Positions 36,250 to 44,584 of a stretch of 64,000 nucleotides of DNA are shown here, piece by piece. The stretch spans positions 1 through 64,000 of the forward strand of contig JAEWBY010000047.1 in the NCBI GenBank assembly GCA_023390905.1, given 5' to 3'. The first letter of the stretch is position 1. The number at the start of each line of letters is the position of its first letter. The notes below the pieces were generated by a model that saw nothing but the letters and a program-made list of their open reading frames with translations, did not search any database and had not been told where the DNA came from. Both the position numbers and the translations under genes were made by a program. This DNA comes from Pseudomonadota bacterium. Lineage in GTDB: Bacteria > Pseudomonadota > Gammaproteobacteria > Xanthomonadales > Xanthomonadaceae.

Positions 36250-37119
36250 ATGCCCTTCCTGTTGATCAGCGTCCTGTGCAGCGTGCTGGTGTCGGTCTGG
36301 CTCAAGCTCGCGCAGCGGCGCGGCATTCCGATGCCACCGGTGATCCTGTGGAATTACGTGACCGCGCTGGCGATGTGCCTGCTGTGGCTCCATCCGCCCC
36401 TGCAGCAACTGCGCGATCCGCATACCCCGCGGTGGACGCTGACACTGCTGGCGGCGCTGCTGCCGACGATCTTCCTGGCGATGGCCGCCTCGGTGCGCAT
36501 CGCCGGCATCGCGCGCACCGACGTGGCGCAGCGGCTGTCATTGGTGGTGTCGCTGGGCGCGGCGTTCCTGTGGTTCGGCGAACGCGCCGACGGCCTGAAA
36601 CTCGCCGGGCTCGCGATCGGACTGCTGGCGATCCTCTGCATCGTTTCGCGGCCGCGCTCGGCGCAGCCCGCACCGGATCGGCGCGCCGCGTGGCTGCTGC
36701 CGCTGGTGGTGCTGCTCGGATACGCCGGCGTCGACATCCTGCTCAAGCGCATCGCCATCGACGGCACTCCCTTCGCCGCCTCGTTGACCGTCGCCTTCCT
36801 GGGGGCGCTGGCGATCATGACCATCATCGAAGTACATCGTGCACTGCGCACGCACGCATCATTCGATCCGCGCGCGCTGCTTGCCGGTGTGCTGGTCGGC
36901 GCGAGCAATTTCGCCAACATCTTCTTCTACGTCCGGGCGCATCGCGCATTGCCGGACCATCCGGCTGTCGTGTTCGCGAGCATGAACCTGGGCGTGGTGG
37001 TGATCGGCACCCTGGTCGGCGTGTGGGCATTCAAGGAGCGGCCGAGCCGGCTCAATCATGCCGGCATCGCGCTTGCCGTCATTGCCATGGTGACGATCGC
37101 GCTGAGCCTGCGCGGCTGA
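36250..37119 (+). CDS. EamA/DMT-superfamily transporter
   Basis: A 289-residue inner-membrane protein with ten predicted helices in two EamA repeats of five. The first begins MPFLLISVLCSVLVSVWLKL and contains AQRLSLVVSLGAAFLWFGER; the second runs from about residue 150 and ends GIALAVIAMVTIALSL. Such carriers export amino acids or other metabolites; the substrate is not predictable. CATAAT stands 28 bases before the ATG. It meets the LytTR gene tail-to-tail with six bases between stops. Confidence 0.9.
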   Translation: MPFLLISVLCSVLVSVWLKLAQRRGIPMPPVILWNYVTALAMCLLWLHPPLQQLRDPHTPRWTLTLLAALLPTIFLAMAASVRIAGIARTDVAQRLSLVVSLGAAFLWFGERADGLKLAGLAIGLLAILCIVSRPRSAQPAPDRRAAWLLPLVVLLGYAGVDILLKRIAIDGTPFAASLTVAFLGALAIMTIIEVHRALRTHASFDPRALLAGVLVGASNFANIFFYVRAHRALPDHPAVVFASMNLGVVVIGTLVGVWAFKERPSRLNHAGIALAVIAMVTIALSLRG

Positions 37120-37125
37120 TCGCCA

Positions 37126-37905
37126 TCACGGACCGCGGCGCGGCCCCATCAGCCTAGTGAAGGCCTCGTGCTGGTAGCGGCTCATGCGCAGCTGCTGGCC
37201 GGTGTCCATCGTGACCACGTGATGGCCGTTGAACCACGGCTGGATGTTGCGCACGCGCCGCACGTTGATGATCGCCGAGCGGTGGATTCGCACGAAGTGG
37301 CGCGGATTCAGCTTCTCCGACAATGACGCCATCGTCTCGCGCAGCTCATGGCTGCGCGTGCCGAGATTGATCTGCACGGTATTGCGGTGGGCGCGAATCC
37401 ATACGATGTCATCCACCGGCACCAGGAGCACCTGCTCGTCCTCGCGCACCGGGATGCGGTCCAGGTAATCGTCACGCTGCCGCAGTGCTTCCAGGGCCTG
37501 CAGGATGCGCGTGGCGTCCAGCGGTCCGCCTGCGCGGCTGGCCGTGATGCGCGCCTTCGCGCGGCGCAGCGTGTCGGCGAATCGATCCCGGCTGAAAGGC
37601 TTGACCAGATAATCGACCGCGTTGGCTTCGAATGCGCGCACGGCGTATTGCTCGAATGCGGTGACGAAGATCGTGGCCGGCATGCGATCGGCGCCGACCG
37701 TCGCAACGACGTCCAGTCCGGTCATGGCCGGCATCTGGATGTCGAGGAAAGCCAGATCCGGCGCCTCGGTGCGCAGCGTCGCCACCGCAGTCACGCCATC
37801 GCCGCACTCGCGTATCACGCCGACATCCGGATCTTCCTGCAGCAAGCGCACGATCGCATGGCGCGCGATCGGTTCGTCATCAGCCACCAGCACCGACAGC
37901 TTCAT
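37126..37905 (-). CDS. LytTR-family response regulator
   Basis: A 259-residue DNA-binding regulator. The receiver domain (1-120) has the acidic pair in LVADDEPIARH, the phosphoacceptor Asp55 in LAFLDIQMP, and DYLVKPF. Residues about 155-255 form a LytTR domain (VPVDDIVWIRAHRNTVQI..., HFVRIHRSAIINVRRV). Its ATG overlaps the kinase stop by four bases, so the two form a LytS/LytTR pair. Targets unknown; AlgR/LytR-like regulators of this family often control surface or virulence functions. Confidence 0.94.
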   Translation of the reverse strand: MKLSVLVADDEPIARHAIVRLLQEDPDVGVIRECGDGVTAVATLRTEAPDLAFLDIQMPAMTGLDVVATVGADRMPATIFVTAFEQYAVRAFEANAVDYLVKPFSRDRFADTLRRAKARITASRAGGPLDATRILQALEALRQRDDYLDRIPVREDEQVLLVPVDDIVWIRAHRNTVQINLGTRSHELRETMASLSEKLNPRHFVRIHRSAIINVRRVRNIQPWFNGHHVVTMDTGQQLRMSRYQHEAFTRLMGPRRGP

Positions 37906-39011
37906 GCGGGCACGTGCTCGGGCGCGCCATCGGGATCTTCATGCGCATGGAATGGCAACCGGATGCGGCAGGCCACCCCCTGCGGCCACAGCATGTCCAG
38001 CCGCAGTTCCGCCTGTTCGCCATACAACTCGCGCAGGCGCAGGCGAGCGTTCGACAGACCGATGCCGTGGCCGTCCTTCGCCGGTGAGTCGAGTTCGCTG
38101 TTGTGGTTGCGTACGTCGATCACCAGTTGCCCGTTGTCGCGGCGTGCATCGACTTCGATGCGATCACTGCCCACGCGCTGGCCGATGCCGTGGCGGATGG
38201 CATTTTCCACCAGCGGTTGCAGCAACAGGCTGGGCACCGCGGCGTCCAGGATGCCCGGCTCGACATGGATGCGTGTTTCCAGTCGATCGCCGTAGCGCCT
38301 GCGCTGGATGCCGAGATAGAGATCGAGCAGTTCGAGTTCGCGCCGCAGGCTGATTTCCTGGCCGTCGTAGTCTTCGAGAAACGCGCGCAGCAGTTCGCTC
38401 AGCCGCAACAGCATGTCTTCGGCCGACAACGTGTCCTCGTCCAGCAGCGTCACGATCGCATGCAGCGTGTTGAACAGGAAGTGCGGCTGCAACTGCGTCT
38501 TGAGCACCTGCAACCGCGACTTGGCCAGTTCGGCCGCCAGTTCGCTCGCTTCCAGCGCGCGCCGCGCCTGTTCGGCGCGATGGTGCAGCGAATGCTGGAT
38601 GGTCACCAGCGCGCCATAGGTCAGCAATCCAATCGCGAAATGCCGGCCGACGAAGTACCCGAGCTGGGTGCCGAAGGAGCCCGGCTCGAACAGGGTCGAC
38701 ACCGCCGCGCCGATGATCAGCGCCAGCCAGGTGATCGCCGAGCCGGCAAGAATGTGGAAGCCCAGCGCACGCGCGCGGAACGGCATCGGCAGTGGATGGC
38801 GGCGCGCAATCCTGAACACCCACGGGGCCAGTCCGGCCCAGGTGTACCACTGCACCATCGACCAGCGCAGGTAATCGGTCAGTGCCCAGACGTGACCATC
38901 CAGCAGCACGTCCTGCAGGAAACCCTGCACCGCGAACACCAGCGCCACCGCCGTCCACAGGGCCAGATAGCGTCCCACGCTCATTTCGTTGTCGCCCAGC
39001 CGGATGTTCAT
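37902..39011 (-). CDS. LytS-type membrane sensor histidine kinase
   Basis: A 369-residue kinase of the His_kinase (PF06580) class. Four membrane helices occupy about residues 14-140, a coiled-coil linker follows (HHRAEQARRALEASELAAEL), and the phosphoacceptor is His177 in LQPHFLFNTLHAIVTLL; the ATP-binding domain carries LLLQPLVENAIRHGIG and GHGIGLSNARLRL. No periplasmic sensor domain is evident, so sensing is probably within the membrane. Start at ATG 39011; the frame is open upstream without membrane-protein character. Confidence 0.94.
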   Translation of the reverse strand: MNIRLGDNEMSVGRYLALWTAVALVFAVQGFLQDVLLDGHVWALTDYLRWSMVQWYTWAGLAPWVFRIARRHPLPMPFRARALGFHILAGSAITWLALIIGAAVSTLFEPGSFGTQLGYFVGRHFAIGLLTYGALVTIQHSLHHRAEQARRALEASELAAELAKSRLQVLKTQLQPHFLFNTLHAIVTLLDEDTLSAEDMLLRLSELLRAFLEDYDGQEISLRRELELLDLYLGIQRRRYGDRLETRIHVEPGILDAAVPSLLLQPLVENAIRHGIGQRVGSDRIEVDARRDNGQLVIDVRNHNSELDSPAKDGHGIGLSNARLRLRELYGEQAELRLDMLWPQGVACRIRLPFHAHEDPDGAPEHVPA

Positions 39012-39199
39012 CGCATCGGTTCCGCATTGACCTGCGCATCCTAAGCAGCCGGTGCGACGGTTGAAAGTCCGCATTCGCGCGACTACGAACCGGCACGCCA
39101 TCTCGACGATTCGTCCCGGATCGCTTGCGAGCGCTCCGGCGTCCGCGGCTTCATGGGCCGCGCCGCTGCATTCCGCGCGGCCCGCACCGGAGCATCGCC

Positions 39200-39562
39200 A
39201 TGCACTCGATTCGATTCCTGTTCCTGTTCCTGCTGCCGTTGTACGCCACCGCGCAGGAATCCCCGGGCCAGCTTCGCTATCTGGACATCGTCAATCGATC
39301 ACACAACAGCATCGTGTCGGTGTCGATGGTGGACACGGGTGGATCGGACTTCCGCGATCTCCCGCTGGGCGCTCCGCTGCAGGGCGGTGGAAATGCGGCC
39401 ACGGTGCCGGTGCGTGCGCCGTCCTGCCGGCAGGATCTGCGCGTGGTTTTCCGCGATGGGCGCTCGGTGATCTATCGCGAGATCGACCTGTGCCGATCCC
39501 GGACCGTCCGCATCATGCCGCCGCGCGGACGCGACGCGGATCGATCATTGGCCAATCAATGA
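39200..39562 (+). CDS. Small secreted protein of unknown function
   Basis: A 120-residue protein with a clear signal peptide (MHSIRFLFLFLLPLYATAQ, cleavage near residue 19). The mature part is beta-rich, contains two cysteines (APSCRQD and IDLCRSR) that could form a disulfide, and has no family I recognise. GGAG precedes the ATG by eight bases. It stands alone between two regulatory gene pairs. A GTG/ATG further upstream in the frame would destroy the signal peptide. Confidence 0.65.
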   Translation: MHSIRFLFLFLLPLYATAQESPGQLRYLDIVNRSHNSIVSVSMVDTGGSDFRDLPLGAPLQGGGNAATVPVRAPSCRQDLRVVFRDGRSVIYREIDLCRSRTVRIMPPRGRDADRSLANQ

Positions 39563-39634
39563 TGGCGTTCGTCCGAACGCCTGTAGTGCCGGGCGCGGCG
39601 CAACGATCATCCACGAGAAAACGGACGCGGACGT

Positions 39635-39690
39635 CTTCCCGATTTCCGATTACCGATTTCGTGTTTTCGCTTACCGGCTCCGTTCCCGAG
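39635..39690. repeat. Degenerate intergenic repeat (CCGATTTCCGATTACCG type)
   Basis: The segment contains several near-copies of CCGATTNCCGATT (TTCCCGATTTCCGATTACCG and TTACCGGCTCCGTTCCCG). It belongs to the same loose family as the stretches near 8135, 50661, 50781 and 53165. No coding potential is seen. Confidence 0.6.
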
Positions 39691-39696
39691 CAACTC

Positions 39697-40098
39697 TCAA
39701 AGCGTCGCGCACGATCGCTCGCTGCCCGAGGGCGTTGCGCCCGGTGCGGTGACCTTGCGGATCGCGGCGACGAAATCGGCCACGTTGTAGGGCTTGGCAA
39801 GCAGGATGGTCGAAGCGTCGACGCGGATGTCGCCGCCATAACCACTGACCACCAGATAGGGAATGCCGCGGCGCTTGAGCGCGTCGGCCACCGGCCACGA
39901 CGGCGTGCCGTTGAGGTTGTGATCGAGGATGGCCAGATCCCACGGGCGATCGGCGATGCAGGCCAGCGCCTGTTCCACGTGCGTGGCGATGACCACGGCA
40001 TTGGCGCCCATGTCGTCGGCGATGTCGACCACCAATTCGGCGACGAGCGTTTCGTCCTCGATCACGAGGACGTTCTTGCCTGCGAGCAACGATTCCAT
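39697..40098 (-). CDS. Single-domain response regulator
   Basis: A 133-residue protein that is only a receiver domain: KNVLVIEDETLVAELVVDIA at the N-terminus, phosphoacceptor Asp59 in LAILDHNLNG, and the lysine in LLAKPYNVADF. There is no output domain, so it should act by protein contact or phosphotransfer. I use ATG 40098; a longer frame upstream shows no similarity. It diverges from a hybrid histidine kinase, its likely partner. Confidence 0.92.
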   Translation of the reverse strand: MESLLAGKNVLVIEDETLVAELVVDIADDMGANAVVIATHVEQALACIADRPWDLAILDHNLNGTPSWPVADALKRRGIPYLVVSGYGGDIRVDASTILLAKPYNVADFVAAIRKVTAPGATPSGSERSCATL

Positions 40099-40251
40099 AG
40101 CCCTTCCCTCTGCCGAGCGCCAGTGCGATGCAGTGCGAGCGCCGGTTCCGCGAAACGGCGAGAGTGCGTTACGCTCCCCCTGCACGCTACAGTAAGCCCG
40201 GCCGATGTTTGCGCAGTGTGAAGCCGGTTCGGTTGGACCAGGGGGCACCGC

Positions 40252-41895
40252 ATGCGGATTCTCGAAGTGTCGCGTTCGTTCCGTTCACAGGCGTGGCGCG
40301 GGTATTTCCTCGGCGTGACGCTGTCGCTGCTGGCGGTGTGGGCGCGCTTCCATGTCGGCGATGCGCTGCAGGGCTCGCCCTTCCTCGTGTCGCTGATCGC
40401 GGTGCTCATCACCGTCTTCCTGGGCGGCCTGGGCGCGGGCATCATGGCCGCGGTGCTGTCGGGCCTGCTGTGCCAGTACTTCTTCCTGCCGCCCGCGCAT
40501 TCGCTCGTGCTGCAATGGCCCGATGGCTGGGTCGCGATGTGTTTCTACTGGGGCACCGCGGTGCTGATCATCGCGCTGGTGCACGGCATGTTCCTCGCCT
40601 ACGAGAAACAACTGCAGAGTGATGAAGCGCTGCGTGATCTCAACCGCGATCTCGAACGCCGCGTCGCCGAACGCACCGCCGCGCTCGAAGCCGAGATCCG
40701 CGAACGCAGCGCGGCGCAGGGACAGGTGCGGCAATTGCAGAAGATGGAATCGCTCGGCCAGTTGACCGGCGGCATCGCGCACGATTTCAACAACATGCTG
40801 GCGATCATCATCGGCTCGCTCGACATGGCCAAGCGCCGCCTCACCGGCGAAGAACATCCGCGACTGGCCACCAGCCTGGAGAACGCAACGCAGGGCGCAC
40901 AGCGCGCCGCGCTGCTGACCGCGCGGCTGCTTGCATTCTCGCGGCAGCAGCCGCTGGCGCCGCTGGCCGTGGACGCCAACAAGCTGGTGAGCGGGATGTC
41001 CGAACTGCTGCGCAGGACGATCGGCGAACAGATCCGCGTGGAGACCGTGCTCGCAGGCGGCTTGTGGCAGGCCTATGCCGATGCCGCGCAGCTCGAGCAC
41101 TGCCTGGTCAACCTCGCGGTCAACGCGCGCGATGCGATGCCCGAGGGCGGCAGGCTCACCATCGAGACGGCCAACGCCGAACTGGATTTCCGCTACGCCA
41201 ACCAGCACGAGGATGTGGAGGAAGGACAGTACGTGCTGATCTGCGTCAGCGACACCGGCGTGGGCATGCCGCCGGAGGTGATCGATCGGGCGTTCGATCC
41301 GTTCTATACGACCAAGGGCGTCGGCAAGGGCACCGGGCTGGGATTGAGCCAAGTGTATGGTTTCATCAAGCAGTCCGGCGGACACGTCAAGATCTATTCG
41401 GAGATCGGCCAGGGCACGACGGTCAAGCTGTACCTGCCGCGTCATGTCGCCCAGCCGGTGCCGCGCGCGCGGGCCGATCAGGAATCGGTCACTCCGCCCG
41501 CCGGGCAGATCGAGACGATCATCCTGGTGGTCGAGGACGAAGCGGCCGTGCGCCACATGACCGTGGATGCATTGCGCGAGCTGGGCTATACGGTGATCCA
41601 GGCCTCCGATGCGAACCAGGCGTGGGAACAGCTCGCGGTGCAGCCGCGCATCGATCTGCTGTTCACCGACATCGTCATGCCCGACACCAATGGGCGCGTG
41701 CTCGCCGACAAGGCCACCGAACTGCGCCCGGATCTGAAGGTGCTCTACACCACCGGCTACACGCGCAACGCGGTCGTGCACAACGGCATGCTCGATGCGG
41801 GCGTTGCATTCCTGCCCAAGCCGTTCACCCTGGAACAGTTGGCGCTCAAGGTGCGCGAAGTGCTCGATGGGCGTGGATCGAACCGGCGCGGCTGA
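40252..41895 (+). CDS. Hybrid sensor histidine kinase with receiver domain
   Basis: A 547-residue membrane kinase. Three or four helices at residues about 17-118 resemble the DUF4118 (KdpD-type) sensor segment; a coiled coil (about 122-165) leads to the HisKA box with His177 in GGIAHDFNNMLAIIIGSLD; HATPase motifs are NLAVNARDAMPEGG and GTGLGLSQVYGF. A C-terminal receiver from about residue 425 carries the acceptor aspartate in LLFTDIVMPDTNG and ends with LPKPFTLEQL. Similar hybrid kinases are often paired with single-domain receivers like the one next door. A bidirectional terminator follows. Confidence 0.94.
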   Translation: MRILEVSRSFRSQAWRGYFLGVTLSLLAVWARFHVGDALQGSPFLVSLIAVLITVFLGGLGAGIMAAVLSGLLCQYFFLPPAHSLVLQWPDGWVAMCFYWGTAVLIIALVHGMFLAYEKQLQSDEALRDLNRDLERRVAERTAALEAEIRERSAAQGQVRQLQKMESLGQLTGGIAHDFNNMLAIIIGSLDMAKRRLTGEEHPRLATSLENATQGAQRAALLTARLLAFSRQQPLAPLAVDANKLVSGMSELLRRTIGEQIRVETVLAGGLWQAYADAAQLEHCLVNLAVNARDAMPEGGRLTIETANAELDFRYANQHEDVEEGQYVLICVSDTGVGMPPEVIDRAFDPFYTTKGVGKGTGLGLSQVYGFIKQSGGHVKIYSEIGQGTTVKLYLPRHVAQPVPRARADQESVTPPAGQIETIILVVEDEAAVRHMTVDALRELGYTVIQASDANQAWEQLAVQPRIDLLFTDIVMPDTNGRVLADKATELRPDLKVLYTTGYTRNAVVHNGMLDAGVAFLPKPFTLEQLALKVREVLDGRGSNRRG

Positions 41896-41924
41896 GCCGA
41901 ATCCGTTCCCGCACGATGCACACG

Positions 41925-41949
41925 AAAAAGCCGGCTTTCGCCGGCTTTT
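41925..41949. terminator. Bidirectional terminator between the hybrid kinase and dacC
   Basis: AAAAGCCGGC and GCCGGCTTTT form a ten-base-pair stem around TTTC. The A/T ends provide T-runs in both directions, so it can serve both the rightward kinase and the leftward dacC gene. Confidence 0.88.
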
Positions 41950-41970
41950 CGCCAATCCGGTGCGGGGATC

Positions 41971-43173
41971 TCAATCCGTTTCCCACCACATCCAGAACGC
42001 ATCCCACAGCCGCTTGAAGAAGCCGGCTTCCTCGACGGCATTGACCGCCACCAGCGGCGCTTGCGCGACGACCTTGCCATCGAGCGTGACGGTGACCTGG
42101 CCGATCGACTGCCCCTTGGCAATCGGAGCGACCAGCGTCCGCGGCACGTTCATCGCCGGCTTCAGATGGCCATAGCGGCCGCGCGGCACGCTGACCAGCA
42201 GCGGCTGCGATACGCCCAGCTGCACTTCCTTGGCCTGGCCCTTCCACACGCGCTGGCTGGCGATCACCTTGCCCGGTTCGTACAGGCGATGGGTCTCGTA
42301 GAAGCGGAAGCCCCAGTTGAGCAGCGCCAAGCTGTCATCGGCGCGCTGCTTCTCCGAGGTGGAGCCCATCACCACCGCGATCAGGCGCTGGTCGCCGCGC
42401 TTGGCCGAACTCATCAGGCAATAGCCCGCGCCCGAATGGTGGCCGGTCTTGATGCCATCGACGCTGCTATCGCGCCACAGCAGCAGGTTGCGGTTCGGCT
42501 GCGTGATCGTGCCGACGGTGAATTCCTTGATCTTGTTGAACGCGTAGGTGTCCGGGTAATCACGGATCAGCGCGCGGCCCAGCAGGGCCAGGTCGTACGC
42601 CGTCGAATAATGTTCCGGCGCGGACAGGCCATGCGCGTTGACGAAGTGCGAGCCCTTCATGCCGATCTTCGCGGCGTAGTTGTTCATCAGCGAAGCGAAG
42701 GCTTCCTGGCTGCCGGCGGCATGCTCGGCCAGCGCGATCGCGGCATCGTTGCCGGACTGCACGGCCATGCCCTTTTCCATGTCGAGCAGCGGCGCGGTCT
42801 GGTTGACGGCGAATCCGCTGTAGCTGCCGTCGGTGGCCGCGCCGCCTTCGCGCCACGCGCGCTCGCTCATCATCACCTGATCATCGGGACGAATCTTGCC
42901 GTTCTTCTGTTCGGCGGCCAGCACGTACGACGTCATCACCTTGGTGATGCTGGCCGGCTCCACGCGCTGCTGATGGTTCTCGCCCGCAAGCACCTGTCCG
43001 GTGGTGTAGTCCATCAGCACCCACGCCGTGCCCACGGGCTTGGGCGGAGGCGGAATGGCCACGGTTTCATTGGCCGGCGCGGCCGGTGCAGGCGCCGGAA
43101 CAGGCGCGGTCTGCGCGATTGCCGCGCCAAAGGCGGCAGTGGCCAGGGCGGCCAGGGCGAAACGGAACTTCAT
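41971..43173 (-). CDS. dacC: D-alanyl-D-alanine carboxypeptidase (PBP5/6 family)
   Basis: A 400-residue penicillin-binding protein that trims the terminal D-alanine of peptidoglycan stems in the periplasm. Signal peptide MKFRFALAALATAAFGAAIA, then a Pro/Ala linker, and active-site motifs SITK (Ser75-Lys78), SGN (140-142) and KTG (242-244). The C-terminal beta domain ends in an amphipathic helix, ...AGFFKRLWDAFWMWWETD, that anchors PBP5-type enzymes to the membrane. TACAAT at 43221-43226 (minus) is a candidate -10, and AGGAG precedes the ATG. Confidence 0.95.
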   Translation of the reverse strand: MKFRFALAALATAAFGAAIAQTAPVPAPAPAAPANETVAIPPPPKPVGTAWVLMDYTTGQVLAGENHQQRVEPASITKVMTSYVLAAEQKNGKIRPDDQVMMSERAWREGGAATDGSYSGFAVNQTAPLLDMEKGMAVQSGNDAAIALAEHAAGSQEAFASLMNNYAAKIGMKGSHFVNAHGLSAPEHYSTAYDLALLGRALIRDYPDTYAFNKIKEFTVGTITQPNRNLLLWRDSSVDGIKTGHHSGAGYCLMSSAKRGDQRLIAVVMGSTSEKQRADDSLALLNWGFRFYETHRLYEPGKVIASQRVWKGQAKEVQLGVSQPLLVSVPRGRYGHLKPAMNVPRTLVAPIAKGQSIGQVTVTLDGKVVAQAPLVAVNAVEEAGFFKRLWDAFWMWWETD

Positions 43174-43273
43174 CTGGTGCGGACTCCTGAAGGGCACGCG
43201 GCCCATTCGACGAAGGTGACATTGTAGGGACACGCCTGCATCACGGAAGCCCCGGATGCACGCGCCGATCGAA

Positions 43274-44584
43274 TCATTCGCGCACGATCTGCGGCCGTCC
43301 GAAACCCAGACCGGCGATGCGGCCGGCCAGTTCATCGGCGCGCGCCGCATCGCTGGCATCCACGCGCAGCCGCCACATCACCCGGCCGTCGCGGGTCACG
43401 TCACTCAGACGCGCATCGGCGATGCCGGCCGCGACCAGGCGGGCCAGCGCGCGATCGGCATTCTCACGACTGGCGAAGCTGCCGACCTGCAGCTGCAGCG
43501 CCTGGCCGAGCGGCCGGGACGGGGCAACCGCCGAGGCCGCCCGGGCCTCCCCGTTCACCGGGCTCGCAGCCGCTGCGGGTGCGTCACCGATGCGGGTGAA
43601 CGTCAGGCGCTCGTCGTCCTTGGCATCGCGCTTGCCATCGGCAGCACGCTGCACGGTGGCCGGCTTTCCAGTGGCGATGCTCACGCCGTTGGCCTGCATC
43701 CATTGATCGAAACGATCGGCGCTGGCCGGTTGTCCCGGAGTGGCGACGGCGTAATAACGGCGCGCGGTGTCGCCGGTCGCCTGCGACGCCGGTGTGGACG
43801 CGGCCACCGCCGTCGAAGGAGATGCCGGCAACCGCTCGACCAGTCCGTCCATGCCGCTGCGCGCGGGTGCGGGTGCGGGCGCAACCGCCGTGGCGACACG
43901 CGACGCATCGACCGCATCGCCCGGCGCGAGCGCACGCACTTCGACCCGTCCCGTGCCGCGCTGGGTGATGCCGAGTTTGACCGCCGCCGCGTAGCTCAGA
44001 TCGATCACGCGTCCGTCATGGAAGGGGCCGCGATCGTTGACGCGCACCACCACCGACTTGCCGTTGTCCAGATTGGTGACGCGCGCGAAGCTCGGCAGCG
44101 GCAGCGTCTTGTGCGCGGCGGTGAATGCGTACATGTCGTACACCTCCTGGTTGGAGGTGCGGCGCCCATGGAACTTGTTGCCGTAGTACGACGCGGTGCC
44201 GGTCTCGACATAATCGCGGGTGTCATCGAGCACGCGGTATTGCTTGCCGAGCACGCTGTAGGGCGAGCGGTTGCCGATCGGCGATCGCGGCAGGGCGGTG
44301 ACGATGGGTTCGCTGATGCAGTCCAGATCCGGCAGATGATCCGGCGTGGTGTCGGCGACGCCGGGCGCGTAGAGGCCGCCGGCCGTGTAATTGCCGCGCT
44401 TGGATGGATCCTCCTGCGCCGGCGCGTAGAACGAGCAGTCCTTGCCCGGCTTGGCGCCCGGTGCATGGACGATGCCCGATGCACCCGCGTTGCCGCCGCC
44501 GATCGCGGAGGGAGAAGACTTCTTCGGCGCCGTGCTGCAGGCCGCCAGTGCAAGCGTGAGCAGCGCGGGCAGCAACCACCTCAT
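43274..44584 (-). CDS. rlpA: RlpA septal ring lytic transglycosylase family lipoprotein
   Basis: A 436-residue outer-membrane lipoprotein (lipobox LAAC, Cys16). The double-psi beta-barrel catalytic domain spans about 125-215 with GTASYYGNKFHGRRTSNQE and VRVNDRGPFHDGRVIDLS; a long Ala/Pro-rich linker leads to a C-terminal SPOR domain (LQLQVGSFASRENADRALAR) that binds glycan strands lacking stem peptides at the division site. ATG 44584 overlaps the mltB stop by four bases. Confidence 0.95.
   Translation of the reverse strand: MRWLLPALLTLALAACSTAPKKSSPSAIGGGNAGASGIVHAPGAKPGKDCSFYAPAQEDPSKRGNYTAGGLYAPGVADTTPDHLPDLDCISEPIVTALPRSPIGNRSPYSVLGKQYRVLDDTRDYVETGTASYYGNKFHGRRTSNQEVYDMYAFTAAHKTLPLPSFARVTNLDNGKSVVVRVNDRGPFHDGRVIDLSYAAAVKLGITQRGTGRVEVRALAPGDAVDASRVATAVAPAPAPARSGMDGLVERLPASPSTAVAASTPASQATGDTARRYYAVATPGQPASADRFDQWMQANGVSIATGKPATVQRAADGKRDAKDDERLTFTRIGDAPAAAASPVNGEARAASAVAPSRPLGQALQLQVGSFASRENADRALARLVAAGIADARLSDVTRDGRVMWRLRVDASDAARADELAGRIAGLGFGRPQIVRE

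Noticed and set aside
33983..41895. Genomic island or prophage
   Set aside because: No integrase, tRNA target, attachment repeats or phage genes are seen, and base composition does not visibly change; only a synteny break can be claimed.
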